The position numbers were made by a program, and so were the translations under genes. This document shows positions 1-7,265 of a DNA stretch of 18,752 nt, piece by piece (within the stretch, counting starts at the first letter, position 1; the number at the start of each line of letters is the position of its first letter). A model generated the notes under the pieces. It saw only the letters and a list, made by a program, of their open reading frames with translations, made no database searches and was not told the DNA's origin. Source of the stretch: DASYTH01 sp035712165 (GTDB taxonomy: Bacteria > Actinomycetota > Actinomycetes > Mycobacteriales > Pseudonocardiaceae); contig NZ_DASTBH010000482.1 of NCBI RefSeq assembly GCF_035712165.1, positions 1 through 18,752 of the forward strand. The letters are read 5' to 3'.

Positions 1-75
1 GGGCTTTTCGGACACCTCGACGCACGTGCCCTGCCGACCCTGGTGCGAGGATCACTCACGTCATGCGCGTCCTGA
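1..75 (+). CDS. C-terminal end of probable GH57 1,4-alpha-glucan branching enzyme (partial)
   Basis: An open frame runs in from the left edge and stops with TGA at 73-75, overlapping the start of the next gene by 13 bases. Only 24 codons are visible. They contain a phenylalanine-x-x-leucine-aspartate-x-arginine pattern (FGHLDAR), which I know from the C-terminal end of GH57 branching enzymes (F-P-x-[LI]-D-x-R). In mycobacteria a GH57 gene (Rv3031) lies directly upstream of the GT4 gene Rv3032, which fits the context. The overlap suggests translational coupling. The identification rests on a short motif and on gene order, so it is tentative. Confidence 0.45.
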   Translation, partial: GLFGHLDARALPTLVRGSLTSCAS

Positions 76-1316
76 TGCTGTCCTGGGAGTACCCGCCGGT
101 CGTGGTCGGCGGGCTGGGCCGGCACGTGCACGCGCTGGCCACCCACCTCGCCGAGCAGGGCCACGAGGTCGTGGTGCTGTGCCGGCACGAGGCCGGAACC
201 GACGCGCTGACCCACCCGACGCAGCGCAGCACGCACGAGGGCGTGCGGCTGATCCGGGTCGCCGAGGACCCGACCCACCTGGTGTTCGAGAAGGACCTGG
301 TGGCCTGGACGCTGGCGATGGGGCACGCGATGGTCCGCGCCGGGTTCGCGCTGCTGCGCGGCTGGCGGCCGGACGTGGTGCACGCGCACGACTGGCTGGT
401 CACCCATCCGGCGATCGCGCTGGCCGAGCAGGCCGGGGTGCCGCTGGTGGCCACGTTCCACGCCACCGAGGCCGGCCGGCACAGCGGCTGGCTGTCCGCG
501 CCGCTCAACCAGCAGATTCACTCGGTGGAGTGGTGGCTGGCGAACCGGGCCGACGCGCTGATCACCTGCTCGGCGGCCATGCGGGCGGAGACGGCGCACC
601 TGTTCGAGGTGGACGCCGAGGGCATCGCGGTGATCCACAACGGGATCGAGCCACGCGGCTGGCGGGTGCCGCCGGAACTGGTCCGGCAGTCCCGCAGGCG
701 CCACAGCCCGCGCGGCGAGCCGCTGATCGCGTTCTTCGGCCGGCTGGAGTGGGAGAAGGGCGTGCACGACCTGATCGCCGCGCTGCCCCGGGTCCGGCGC
801 ACCCACCCCGGCACCCGGCTGGTGGTGGCCGGACGCGGCCGGCAGGGCCCGGCGCTGGCCAACCAGGCCCGCAAGCTCCGGGTGGCGCGGTCGGTGCGGT
901 TCGTCGGGCACCTGCCCGACCGGGAACTGGTCGCCTGCCTGGCCGCGGCCGACGTCGTGGTGCTGCCCAGCCGGTACGAGCCGTTCGGGATCGTGGCGCT
1001 GGAGGCGGCGGCGGCCGGCGCGCCGCTGGTGGCCGCCGCGACCGGGGGGCTCGGCGAGGTGGTGATCGACGGCGAGACCGGGCTGTCGTTCACCCCGGGC
1101 GACGTGGCCGGGCTCGCCGAGGCGGTGCGCGCGGTGCTGGACGACCCGGTGGCCGCCGACCGCCGGGCCCGGCGGGCCAAAGCACGCCGGGCCGAGGACT
1201 TCGACTGGCGCAAGATCGCCGCCGCGACCGCCGAGGTGTACCGGCGGACCGAGGTGCGCGACATTCCCCCGCTGGGCCGGCCGAAGATCGCCTCCGGCAA
1301 CGCCTTCACCGCCTGA
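63..1316 (+). CDS. GT4-family glycosyltransferase, probable alpha-1,4-glucan synthase (Rv3032-like)
   Basis: This is a 417-residue GT-B fold glycosyltransferase of family GT4. The N-terminal domain has the glycine loop GGLGRH at about residues 17-22 and HAHDW at 107-111. The C-terminal nucleotide-sugar domain has HNGIE from 192, FFGRLEWEKG at 224-233 and the E-x7-E motif with Glu306 and Glu314 (EPFGIVALE). Length and motifs fit cytosolic glycogen or methylglucose-lipopolysaccharide chain synthases. In M. tuberculosis Rv3032 extends alpha-1,4-glucan chains from an activated glucose donor. The ATG at 63 has GAGG at 47-50 upstream and overlaps the preceding stop, so it is probably co-translated with the GH57 enzyme that would branch its product. 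The stop lies 7 bases from that of the convergent acyltransferase. The family is certain; the exact acceptor is inferred from synteny. Confidence 0.88.
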   Translation: MRVLMLSWEYPPVVVGGLGRHVHALATHLAEQGHEVVVLCRHEAGTDALTHPTQRSTHEGVRLIRVAEDPTHLVFEKDLVAWTLAMGHAMVRAGFALLRGWRPDVVHAHDWLVTHPAIALAEQAGVPLVATFHATEAGRHSGWLSAPLNQQIHSVEWWLANRADALITCSAAMRAETAHLFEVDAEGIAVIHNGIEPRGWRVPPELVRQSRRRHSPRGEPLIAFFGRLEWEKGVHDLIAALPRVRRTHPGTRLVVAGRGRQGPALANQARKLRVARSVRFVGHLPDRELVACLAAADVVVLPSRYEPFGIVALEAAAAGAPLVAAATGGLGEVVIDGETGLSFTPGDVAGLAEAVRAVLDDPVAADRRARRAKARRAEDFDWRKIAAATAEVYRRTEVRDIPPLGRPKIASGNAFTA

Positions 1317-1323
1317 GGGCCGG

Positions 1324-2061
1324 TTACTGGCGCTTCTGCAGCGCCTCGTCGGCCTTGCGGGACATGTCGGCGATGGCGGCCCGGTGCTCGGCGTCGGCCT
1401 CGTAGTCGGCCAGCCGGTCGCGCACCACCCGGGCCGGGGCGCCGACCGCGATCGCATAGTCCGGGATGTCGCCGCGCACGATCGCGTGCGCGCCGACCAC
1501 CGCGCCGCGCCCGATCCGGGAGCCGCGCAGCACCGAGACCTTCGTGCCGAGCCAGGTGTCCGGGCCGATCCGCACCGGCGCCTTCACGATGCCCTGGTCC
1601 TTGATCGGCACGCCGATGTCGGCGATCACATGGTCGAAGTCGCAGATGTAGACCCAGTCGGCCACCAGCGCGGCGTCGCCCAGTTCGATGTCGAGGTAGC
1701 AGTTGATCACGTTCTGCCGGCCGAACACCGCCTTGTCGCCGATCCGCAGCGACCCCTCGTGGCAGCGGATGGCGTTGCCGTCCCCGATGTGCACCCAGCG
1801 GCCGATCTCCATCCGCCCGTAGCCGGGCCGGCAGTGGATCTCCACGTGCTTGCCGAGGAACACCATGCCGCGCAGGATGATGTGCGGGTTGGCCAGCCGG
1901 AACCGCAGCAGCCGCCAATACCGCACCAGGTACCAGGGCCGCCAGGCGCGGTTGCGGATCACCCAGCGCAGCGAGGCGAGGGTGAGGAACCTGGCCTGCT
2001 CCGGGTCCCGCCGCGACCGGCGCCAGCGGTCGGACATGGGCGAGCCCCACATCGTGGTCAT
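1324..2061 (-). CDS. Left-handed beta-helix (hexapeptide repeat) acyltransferase, Rv3034c-like
   Basis: A 245-residue protein with many imperfect [LIV]-G-x-x-x-x hexapeptide turns across the central and C-terminal part, the signature of LbH acetyl/acyltransferases (CysE/maltose acetyltransferase class). CDFDH at 140-144 offers His144 as the likely catalytic base, and the final turn reads IAVGAPARVVR, typical of the domain end. The N-terminal 50 residues are basic and hydrophobic (RNRAWRPWYLVRYWRLLRF) and may sit on the membrane. I chose the ATG at 2061 because TACCGT at 2073-2068 lies 6 bases before it, as in a leaderless actinobacterial promoter; ATGs at 2079 and 2037 are alternatives. Rv3034c, described as a transferase or acetyltransferase, occupies the same place beside Rv3032 in M. 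tuberculosis, so action on a glucan or glycolipid is plausible but unproven. Confidence 0.8.
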   Translation of the reverse strand: MTTMWGSPMSDRWRRSRRDPEQARFLTLASLRWVIRNRAWRPWYLVRYWRLLRFRLANPHIILRGMVFLGKHVEIHCRPGYGRMEIGRWVHIGDGNAIRCHEGSLRIGDKAVFGRQNVINCYLDIELGDAALVADWVYICDFDHVIADIGVPIKDQGIVKAPVRIGPDTWLGTKVSVLRGSRIGRGAVVGAHAIVRGDIPDYAIAVGAPARVVRDRLADYEADAEHRAAIADMSRKADEALQKRQ

Positions 2062-2067
2062 GCCCGA

Positions 2068-2073
2068 ACGGTA
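2068..2073 (-). promoter_or_regulatory. Leaderless-type -10 element for the acyltransferase
   Basis: TACCGT on the minus strand fits the actinobacterial -10 pattern TANNNT and ends 6 bases before the ATG at 2061, so the message would start at or next to the start codon. No clear -35 element is seen. Confidence 0.5.
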
Positions 2074-2083
2074 GCCCACCAGC

Positions 2084-2089
2084 TAGCCT
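2084..2089 (+). promoter_or_regulatory. Leaderless-type -10 element for the nucleoside hydrolase
   Basis: TAGCCT fits TANNNT and ends 7 bases before the ATG at 2097. There is no Shine-Dalgarno sequence before that ATG, which agrees with a leaderless transcript. It lies back-to-back with the minus-strand -10 element at 2073-2068. Confidence 0.55.
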
Positions 2090-2096
2090 CGCCGGC

Positions 2097-3050
2097 ATGA
2101 CGTCGCTGATCATCGACACCGACCCGGGCGTGGACGACGCCTTCGCGATCGCCCTGGCCTGCGCGAGCCCCGAGGTGGACCTGCTGGCGGTGACCACGGT
2201 GTTCGGCAACGCCTCGCTGGAGACCACCACCCGCAACGCGCTGCGGCTGCTCGCGCTGTGCGGACGCACCGACGTGCCGGTGGCCGCCGGGGCCGACCGG
2301 CCGCTGGTCTACCCGCAGGAGCACGAGGCCGACCGGGTGCACGGCAGCGACGGTCTGTCCGGCCGCGCGCACCTGCTGGCGCCGGGACCGAACGAGGTGT
2401 CCGAACTGGACGCGGTCGGGCTGATGGCCAGGCTGCTCGCCGAGGCGGACGAGCCGGTCACGATCGCCCCGATCGGACCGCTGACCAACATCGCGCTGCT
2501 GCTCGGCGCCTACCCCAGCCTGCGCGGCAAGATCGAGCGGCTGGTGGTGATGGGCGGCGCGATCTCCGGCGGCAACACCACGGCGGTGTCCGAGTTCAAC
2601 CTGTGGAGCGATCCGGAGGCGGCCCGCCGGGTCCTGGTCGAGGAGCGGATCCCGACCGTGCTGGTGCCGATCGACCTGACCTTCCAGTGCATGGTGCAGC
2701 GGCCCTGGCTGGACCGGCTGGCCGCGTCCGGCCCGCTCGGCGAGACGCTGGTCGGGTTCACCACCGACTACGTGGCGCACTACACGGCGTTCTTCGGCAA
2801 GGAGTGCACGATCCTGCACGACGCCATCGCGGTCGCCGAGGCGATCCGCCCCGGCCTGCTGCGGACCAGGAGCTACCCGGTGGAGGTGGACTGCGCGTTC
2901 GGCCCGAGCCGCGGCGCGCTGATCGCCGACCGGCGCGAGCCGGAGATCGTCGCCACGTTCGGTTCGAAGCTGGCCCGGGCGCTGGACATCGCGGTAGAGA
3001 CCGACGTCGACGCGGTCCTCGAGTACCTGCTCAGCCGGCTCGCGCGCTAG
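2097..3050 (+). CDS. Inosine-uridine preferring nucleoside hydrolase
   Basis: A 317-residue member of the IUNH family, which hydrolyses the N-glycosidic bond of ribonucleosides to free base and ribose. The defining calcium-binding aspartate cluster DTDPGVDD is at residues 7-14, GPLTN is near 125, and His241-Asp242 (LHDAI) supplies the conserved catalytic histidine and last calcium ligand. EFNLWSDPEAA in the middle matches the substrate loop of the family. Length is normal for a cytosolic enzyme and no signal peptide is seen. The gene appears leaderless and runs divergently from the acyltransferase. Its 3' end overlaps the convergent small gene by 20 bases. Substrate range (purine, pyrimidine or both) cannot be read from the sequence, so no gene symbol is given. 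Confidence 0.92.
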   Translation: MTSLIIDTDPGVDDAFAIALACASPEVDLLAVTTVFGNASLETTTRNALRLLALCGRTDVPVAAGADRPLVYPQEHEADRVHGSDGLSGRAHLLAPGPNEVSELDAVGLMARLLAEADEPVTIAPIGPLTNIALLLGAYPSLRGKIERLVVMGGAISGGNTTAVSEFNLWSDPEAARRVLVEERIPTVLVPIDLTFQCMVQRPWLDRLAASGPLGETLVGFTTDYVAHYTAFFGKECTILHDAIAVAEAIRPGLLRTRSYPVEVDCAFGPSRGALIADRREPEIVATFGSKLARALDIAVETDVDAVLEYLLSRLAR

Positions 3051-3387
3051 CCCTGGCCACCGACGGCGGCAGCCACAGACCGTCCGGCGCCCGTCTGGCC
3101 AGCCGGGGCGCCCCGTGCTGGTCCGGCGCCGGCAGGTCCAGCAGAGCCTGGATCACGCCGAGGGCGCCGTCCTCGAAGCTCCACAGCACGTCGTCCGACC
3201 CCGGCCGGAACCCGGGCACCATCCGGGCGGCCACCGCATCGTCCTCGCCCCAGATGTGCAGCCGGTCGTAGCAGTCCGGCCAGCCGTACGTGCCGACCAG
3301 CACGCACAGGTCCCCAGACTCGTCAGACACCGTCTGGAACACGAATCCGCGGCCGCGCAGCTCCTTGATTCCCTGTTCGATGTTCAT
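3031..3387 (-). CDS. Small conserved-looking hypothetical protein
   Basis: A 118-residue reading frame starting at the ATG at 3387, with GGAAGG about 14 bases upstream. A longer frame to 3510 exists, but its added 41 residues are arginine/alanine/cysteine-rich and do not look like protein. The core has an aromatic-rich stretch (GTYGWPDCYDRLHIWGEDDA, about residues 33-52) followed by an acidic helix. It has no membrane segment or signal peptide. I do not recognise the family. It lies 135 bases downstream of the formamidase and may be co-transcribed or independent. The 20-base overlap with the convergent nucleoside hydrolase is unusual but preserves both C-termini. Confidence 0.6.
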   Translation of the reverse strand: MNIEQGIKELRGRGFVFQTVSDESGDLCVLVGTYGWPDCYDRLHIWGEDDAVAARMVPGFRPGSDDVLWSFEDGALGVIQALLDLPAPDQHGAPRLARRAPDGLWLPPSVARASARAG

Positions 3388-3508
3388 CTCGACTCGCAGC
3401 CTTCCCCACCGATCCGCGCAGCAAACACCCGGACACGCAGAAAGACGACGGGCGGGCATAGTGGTGCGTTCAGCACACGCGCGAGCCGCACGAATGGCCG
3501 AATGGACC

Positions 3509-3520
3509 ACGTTTAAACGT
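3509..3520. repeat. 12-bp perfect palindrome in an AT-rich pocket
   Basis: ACGTTTAAACGT reads the same on both strands and lies just beyond the formamidase stop codon (3523-3525). It is the only AT-rich patch in the 135-base gap between the formamidase and the small hypothetical gene. It could be a regulator binding site; there is no U-tract to make it a terminator. Confidence 0.45.
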
Positions 3521-3522
3521 CA

Positions 3523-4527
3523 TCAAAGGGAAAGGTTTCCGCCGAGCTCACGCAGTTTCGTGTGGGTGTCCCGGTAGGCCGACAGGCTCGGAAGAAAGCT
3601 CTTGTCCATTTTGCTGGTCACCGTGTAAACGGGGTTGCACACCTGCGCGACCGGTGTGAGCGCGGCCTGCGCGACGAGCTGATAGGCGTCCATCCGGTCG
3701 ACTCCGCACAGCTCGGCGAGCCAGCCGGTCATGTCCACCTGGGCCACCCGGTAGGCGTTCTCCAGCGGCCGGGCGGCGCCGATGCTCATCAGGTGCGTGT
3801 CGGACTCCAGCCGCGGCCACAGGGTCATCACGCCGGGGATCAGGTCCACGATCACGACCGTGTTCATGGCCACCTCGACCCCGGTGCCGCACGCCTCGCC
3901 CTCGCCCTGCCGCGCGTGCCCGTCGCCGAGGGAGAACAGCGCACCCTCCACGTTCACCCCGAAGTAGGCGGTGACGCCGGCCCGCATCTCCGGGCTGTCC
4001 AGGTTGCCGCCGTGGTTGTCCGGCACCAGCGCCGAGCGCGCCTCGAACGAGGGGGGCGCCACGCCGACGGTGCCGTGCATCGGGTCCATCGGTAGCTCGA
4101 TGGTGAGATCCGCGCTCTTGGCGTGGTAGGTCACCGTTCGTTTGGCGTTGTCCAGTTCGTAGATCCAGACCAGTTCGGGCAGCGGGTCCTGCAGCGTCGC
4201 GGTGTAGGCGTCGGAGGTGAGCGCGCCGAAGAACGGCAGCGTGGTGGCGGCGCCGGTGTCCCGGGCCGGCTCGATCGACACGAAGTGCAGGGCCAGCGTG
4301 TCTCCCGGCTTGGCCCCCTCGACGGCGAACGGCCCGGTCTGCGGGTTGAGGAACGGGAACTCGCACACCTGCGAGGCCAGATCCCGTTCGGTGCGCACCT
4401 TTCCGGCGAAACAGTCCTCGGTCCACAGCGAGATCACGTCGCCGGGCCGGACCTTGCGCACCGGCGGGGCGCCGCCGAAGGTCCAGCAGAACTCGCCCGG
4501 CTCCGGCCGGTACTCGATGAGGGTCAT
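3523..4527 (-). CDS. Acetamidase/formamidase family amidohydrolase
   Basis: A 334-residue FmdA/AmdA family protein, which would hydrolyse short aliphatic amides such as formamide or acetamide to ammonia and the acid. Family hallmarks are GPFAVEGAKPGDTLALHF in the N-terminal third, MHGTVGVAPP, GGNLD at 173-177, and GDGHARQGEGE at 201-211 followed by CGTGVE. It is shorter than the classical enzymes of about 400 residues and matches the shorter actinobacterial branch. The ATG at 4527 has a strong GGAGG 7 bases upstream and overlaps the permease stop as ATGA, so the two proteins are translationally coupled. The frame can be read to 4686, but that part lies inside the permease and is spurious. The permease context suggests uptake and breakdown of an amide or amine nitrogen source; the actual substrate is unknown. 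Confidence 0.88.
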   Translation of the reverse strand: MTLIEYRPEPGEFCWTFGGAPPVRKVRPGDVISLWTEDCFAGKVRTERDLASQVCEFPFLNPQTGPFAVEGAKPGDTLALHFVSIEPARDTGAATTLPFFGALTSDAYTATLQDPLPELVWIYELDNAKRTVTYHAKSADLTIELPMDPMHGTVGVAPPSFEARSALVPDNHGGNLDSPEMRAGVTAYFGVNVEGALFSLGDGHARQGEGEACGTGVEVAMNTVVIVDLIPGVMTLWPRLESDTHLMSIGAARPLENAYRVAQVDMTGWLAELCGVDRMDAYQLVAQAALTPVAQVCNPVYTVTSKMDKSFLPSLSAYRDTHTKLRELGGNLSL

Positions 4528-5921
4528 GAGATCTCCTCCCGCTCCGGCTCGGACAGCCTGGGCGTGCGTCCGGTGAACACCAGCACCAGCATGATCACCA
4601 GGCCGACCCCGAGCCAGGTCAGCCCGACCACCTGCGCGGCCAGGTTCGCCTTGATCACGACGTAGCCGAGGATCACCAGCCCGCACACCGGAACGACGAG
4701 GTGGCGCAGGTAGTCCCGGCTGCGCCTGCGGATCAGGTAGTGCACGACCACCGCGACGTGCAGCAGCAGGAACGCGGTCAGCGCACCGAAGTTGACCAGG
4801 GTGGTGAGCAGCGTCAGCCCGTAGTCCTCCCGGGACGTCATCGCGATCCCCACCACCAGGGTGATCGCCGCGACGGCGAACGTGGCGTACTCCGGCACCC
4901 GGTAGGTCGGATGCACCCAGGCGAGGAACCGGGGCAGTTGCCGGTCCCGGGCCATCGAGTACAGCACCCTGCTGGTCGCCGCCTGCGCGACGAGGGCGTT
5001 GGCGAAGCCCCAGGCGACCGCGGTCGCGACGGCGGTGACCACGTAGAGCCAGTGCCCGCCGGCGGCCTCTGCCGCGCGGTAGAACGCGGTCCCCTCCGGA
5101 TCACCGTCGGCGAGCAGGGTTTCCCGGTCCGGCACCAGCAGCGCGGCCACCCAGGTCTGCACCACGAACAGCACGGCCACGACGATCAGCGAGCCGATCG
5201 TCGCCCTGGCCACCTGGCCGGCTCCCTCGCGGTTCTCCTCGGACAGCGTGGAGATCGCGTCGAAACCCAGGAAGCTCAGCACCGCAACGGATACCGCACC
5301 GAAGATCAGCCCGACGGTGAAGGTCTCGGAGTTGAACAGCGGGCTGATGAAGTCCCCGCTCGCCTTCCCGCTGGCCAGCGCGGCGATTCCGATCACCAGG
5401 AACAGCGCCAGCACGATCAGTTCGGCGACCAGGATGACCCGGTTGGTGCGCGCGGTGAGCTCGATGCCGAAGTAGTTGATCGCGGTGTTCAGCACGACGA
5501 ACCCGACCACCCACACCCCCACCGGAATCGCCGGCACCAGGGAGTGCATGGCGATTCCGGAAACGATGTAGAGCAGCGCCGGAACCAGGATGTAGTCGAG
5601 CAGGATCTGCCAGCCGGCGATGAAGCCGACCGGCTGTGCGATTCCCCGGCCCGCGTAGGAGTACACCGATCCGGCCAGCGGAAACGCCTTGGACATCTGG
5701 GCATAGGAGACGGCGGTGAACACCATGCCCACCGCACCGATCACGTAGGCCAGGGCGACCATGCCGCCCGAGGCGTTGAAAACGCTGCCGAAGATCCCGA
5801 ACGGGGCGATCGGCACCATGAAGATCAGTCCGTAGATCAGCAGGTCCCAGAACGAAAGTGATCGTTTGAGCTCCTGCCGGTAGCCGAACTGCTCGACGGT
5901 CTGGTCGTTCTGCTCGGACAT
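4524..5921 (-). CDS. APC-superfamily amino acid/amine permease
   Basis: A 465-residue polytopic membrane protein with about twelve hydrophobic helices and the amino acid-polyamine-organocation fold. TM1 begins near residue 25 with a glycine/proline-rich unwound segment (VPIAPFGIFG). The FPLAGSVYSYAGR and GFDAISTLSEENREG motifs are typical of APC transporters, the latter in the TM6 region with the conserved E-E. It resembles putrescine/amino-acid importers more than the ammonium-type. The start at 5921 (MSEQNDQ) has TCTAAT 7 bases upstream, a possible leaderless -10; the ATG at 5930 would add three residues. It overlaps the downstream formamidase by 4 bases. The substrate is not determinable, but coupling to an amidase suggests a nitrogen compound. 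Confidence 0.88.
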   Translation of the reverse strand: MSEQNDQTVEQFGYRQELKRSLSFWDLLIYGLIFMVPIAPFGIFGSVFNASGGMVALAYVIGAVGMVFTAVSYAQMSKAFPLAGSVYSYAGRGIAQPVGFIAGWQILLDYILVPALLYIVSGIAMHSLVPAIPVGVWVVGFVVLNTAINYFGIELTARTNRVILVAELIVLALFLVIGIAALASGKASGDFISPLFNSETFTVGLIFGAVSVAVLSFLGFDAISTLSEENREGAGQVARATIGSLIVVAVLFVVQTWVAALLVPDRETLLADGDPEGTAFYRAAEAAGGHWLYVVTAVATAVAWGFANALVAQAATSRVLYSMARDRQLPRFLAWVHPTYRVPEYATFAVAAITLVVGIAMTSREDYGLTLLTTLVNFGALTAFLLLHVAVVVHYLIRRRSRDYLRHLVVPVCGLVILGYVVIKANLAAQVVGLTWLGVGLVIMLVLVFTGRTPRLSEPEREEIS

Positions 5922-5959
5922 GGCCGGCATTAGAGCACCCGGGCGTGCCAGGCGGAAGA

Positions 5960-5969
5960 CACCTAGGTG
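5960..5969. promoter_or_regulatory. 10-bp palindrome upstream of the permease, possible operator
   Basis: CACCTAGGTG is a perfect palindrome whose nearer end is 38 bases upstream of the chosen permease start. Its place in the promoter region would suit a dimeric regulator, but nothing in the sequence identifies one. Confidence 0.35.
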
Positions 5970-5977
5970 GATCAGAT

Positions 5978-6055
5978 GGGGTCAGGTCATCCCGCCGATG
6001 TGCACGAATGGGGAACTCGCCGGGCTGGAAGTGGGGACTCGCCGGGGGGTCAGGT
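5978..6055. repeat. Interleaved short direct repeats between methyltransferase and permease genes
   Basis: GGGGTCAGGT occurs at 5978-5987 and 6046-6055. Inside that span TGGGG(A)ACTCGCCGG occurs at 6009-6023 and, one base shorter, at 6032-6045. The right-hand copy includes the stop codon of the THUMP-like methyltransferase. No hairpin or coding frame explains the repeats. Confidence 0.6.
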
Positions 6056-7201
6056 GCGCTCGGCCGAGCAGATGAAGGCGGTGGGAGTTCGGCCGATTCT
6101 GGTCAGAACCACGGAAACCTCGGCATCGCCGGACAGGCGCAGGCGGGGGCGCAGCTTGTTGGGGTCCACGTCCAGGCCGCGCACGAGGATCTCCACCCGG
6201 CCGACGTGGAGCAGGCGGAGTGCGGCGCGCAGCGACTTCTCGGAGTAGTGGCCGTGCTCGAGTATCCGAAATGCCCGGATGCCGGACGGTGGGGCGTCGC
6301 CGGAGAGGTAGGCGATCCGTTCGTCCAACTGGCCGAGCCCGTGCCGGGCCGCGTAGTGCCGGACCAGCCCGGCCCGCACCACGGCGCCGTCCGGATCGAC
6401 GATCCACTCGCCGGGCGGGCGGACCGGGCAGTCGTCCGGTTCGGCGTCCGTGATCGTCCACTGTGGACCAGAAGTGCGGAGCACGGTGGCTCGGCGGGCC
6501 ACCGTGGCGAACGATCCCCGCCACAGGCAGGCCTCCCGCACCTGGCCGTCCAACGAGACGATCTCCACCTCGCCGGCCCACGGCACGTCCGCGAAGTCGA
6601 TCCCGGGCGCGCATTTCACCGCCAGGTCGCGGCCCCGGTAGGTCTGCGCCAACTCGTCCAGCGGCGGCGTGAAGTCCGCCGGCCGCCAGCGCCTGCGTCC
6701 CGCCGCGTCCCGGCGCCCGGGGTCGGCGAACACCGCGGCGTCCCGGCTCACCGGATGCAGCGCGTCCGCCAGCGCCAGCGCCACCCCCGGGCAGTTGTGC
6801 GCCGCCATCGCCAGCCGCACCGGATCGAGATCCGAGCCCAGGCACCGGCCGGCCACCTCGGCCAGCGCCGCGAGGTCCACGCCAACTGAACAGGTCACGT
6901 CGTGCACGTCCCGCCCGGCGAACCGGGCCGCACGGCGCCGGGCGACCGCCGCCGGGGTGGCCTGCTGCACCGCCGCGTCGGTGAACAACCACCGGTCCGG
7001 ATCGTCCACTTTGGCCGAAGCTCGGCGACGCAGCAGCACGGTCTCCAGCACGGCGCCGGCCCGCTCGCCGAGCAGCTCCCGCGCGGTGCGCACATCCGCC
7101 AGATAGGACGCGCCGGTCAGCGGCAACCGGCCGACCTCGGCGATCTCGGCCGCCGCGCCGGTCAGATAGGAAACGTCGTCGAGCGAGAACTGATAGCTCA
7201 C
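6050..7201 (-). CDS. Class I SAM-dependent methyltransferase with THUMP-like C-terminal domain (Rv3037c-like)
   Basis: A 383-residue protein starting at GTG 7201; there is no in-frame ATG nearby. After an N-terminal helical part comes a Rossmann methyltransferase core: motif I is DVTCSVGVDLA from Asp101, a post-I acidic residue follows in GSDLDP, and the motif IV position carries ADPGRR at 159-164 in place of NPPY/DPPY. The C-terminal 80-90 residues (FRILEHGHYSEKSLRAALRLLHVGRVEILVRGLDVDP) match the THUMP-like domain of this actinobacterial family, which suggests an RNA substrate. The ADPGRR variant is, as I recall, common in the family. It is the last gene of the helD-led minus-strand run, 64 bases after the preceding methyltransferase. 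The target RNA is unknown. Confidence 0.75.
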   Translation of the reverse strand: MSYQFSLDDVSYLTGAAAEIAEVGRLPLTGASYLADVRTARELLGERAGAVLETVLLRRRASAKVDDPDRWLFTDAAVQQATPAAVARRRAARFAGRDVHDVTCSVGVDLAALAEVAGRCLGSDLDPVRLAMAAHNCPGVALALADALHPVSRDAAVFADPGRRDAAGRRRWRPADFTPPLDELAQTYRGRDLAVKCAPGIDFADVPWAGEVEIVSLDGQVREACLWRGSFATVARRATVLRTSGPQWTITDAEPDDCPVRPPGEWIVDPDGAVVRAGLVRHYAARHGLGQLDERIAYLSGDAPPSGIRAFRILEHGHYSEKSLRAALRLLHVGRVEILVRGLDVDPNKLRPRLRLSGDAEVSVVLTRIGRTPTAFICSAERT

Positions 7202-7214
7202 AAAACCCCATCGC

Positions 7215-7264
7215 CTCGCAAGCTCGGCGTCGGGGCAGTGTTCAACGGTTCGCTCGCAAGCTCG
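7215..7264. repeat. Pair of 12-bp direct repeats in the gap between two methyltransferase genes
   Basis: CTCGCAAGCTCG occurs at 7215-7226 and 7253-7264, 38 bases apart, in the 64-base gap between the two methyltransferases. No protein or hairpin explains them. Confidence 0.5.
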
Positions 7265-7265
7265 C

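Noticed and set aside
26..1405. 459-codon plus-strand frame over the GT4 gene
   Set aside because: Its arginine/glycine/proline-rich composition and lack of motifs mark it as the shifted shadow of the glycosyltransferase.
4528..4686. Formamidase start extended to 4686
   Set aside because: The extension lies in the permease C-terminus in another frame; the ATG at 4527 has a strong Shine-Dalgarno and the coupling overlap.
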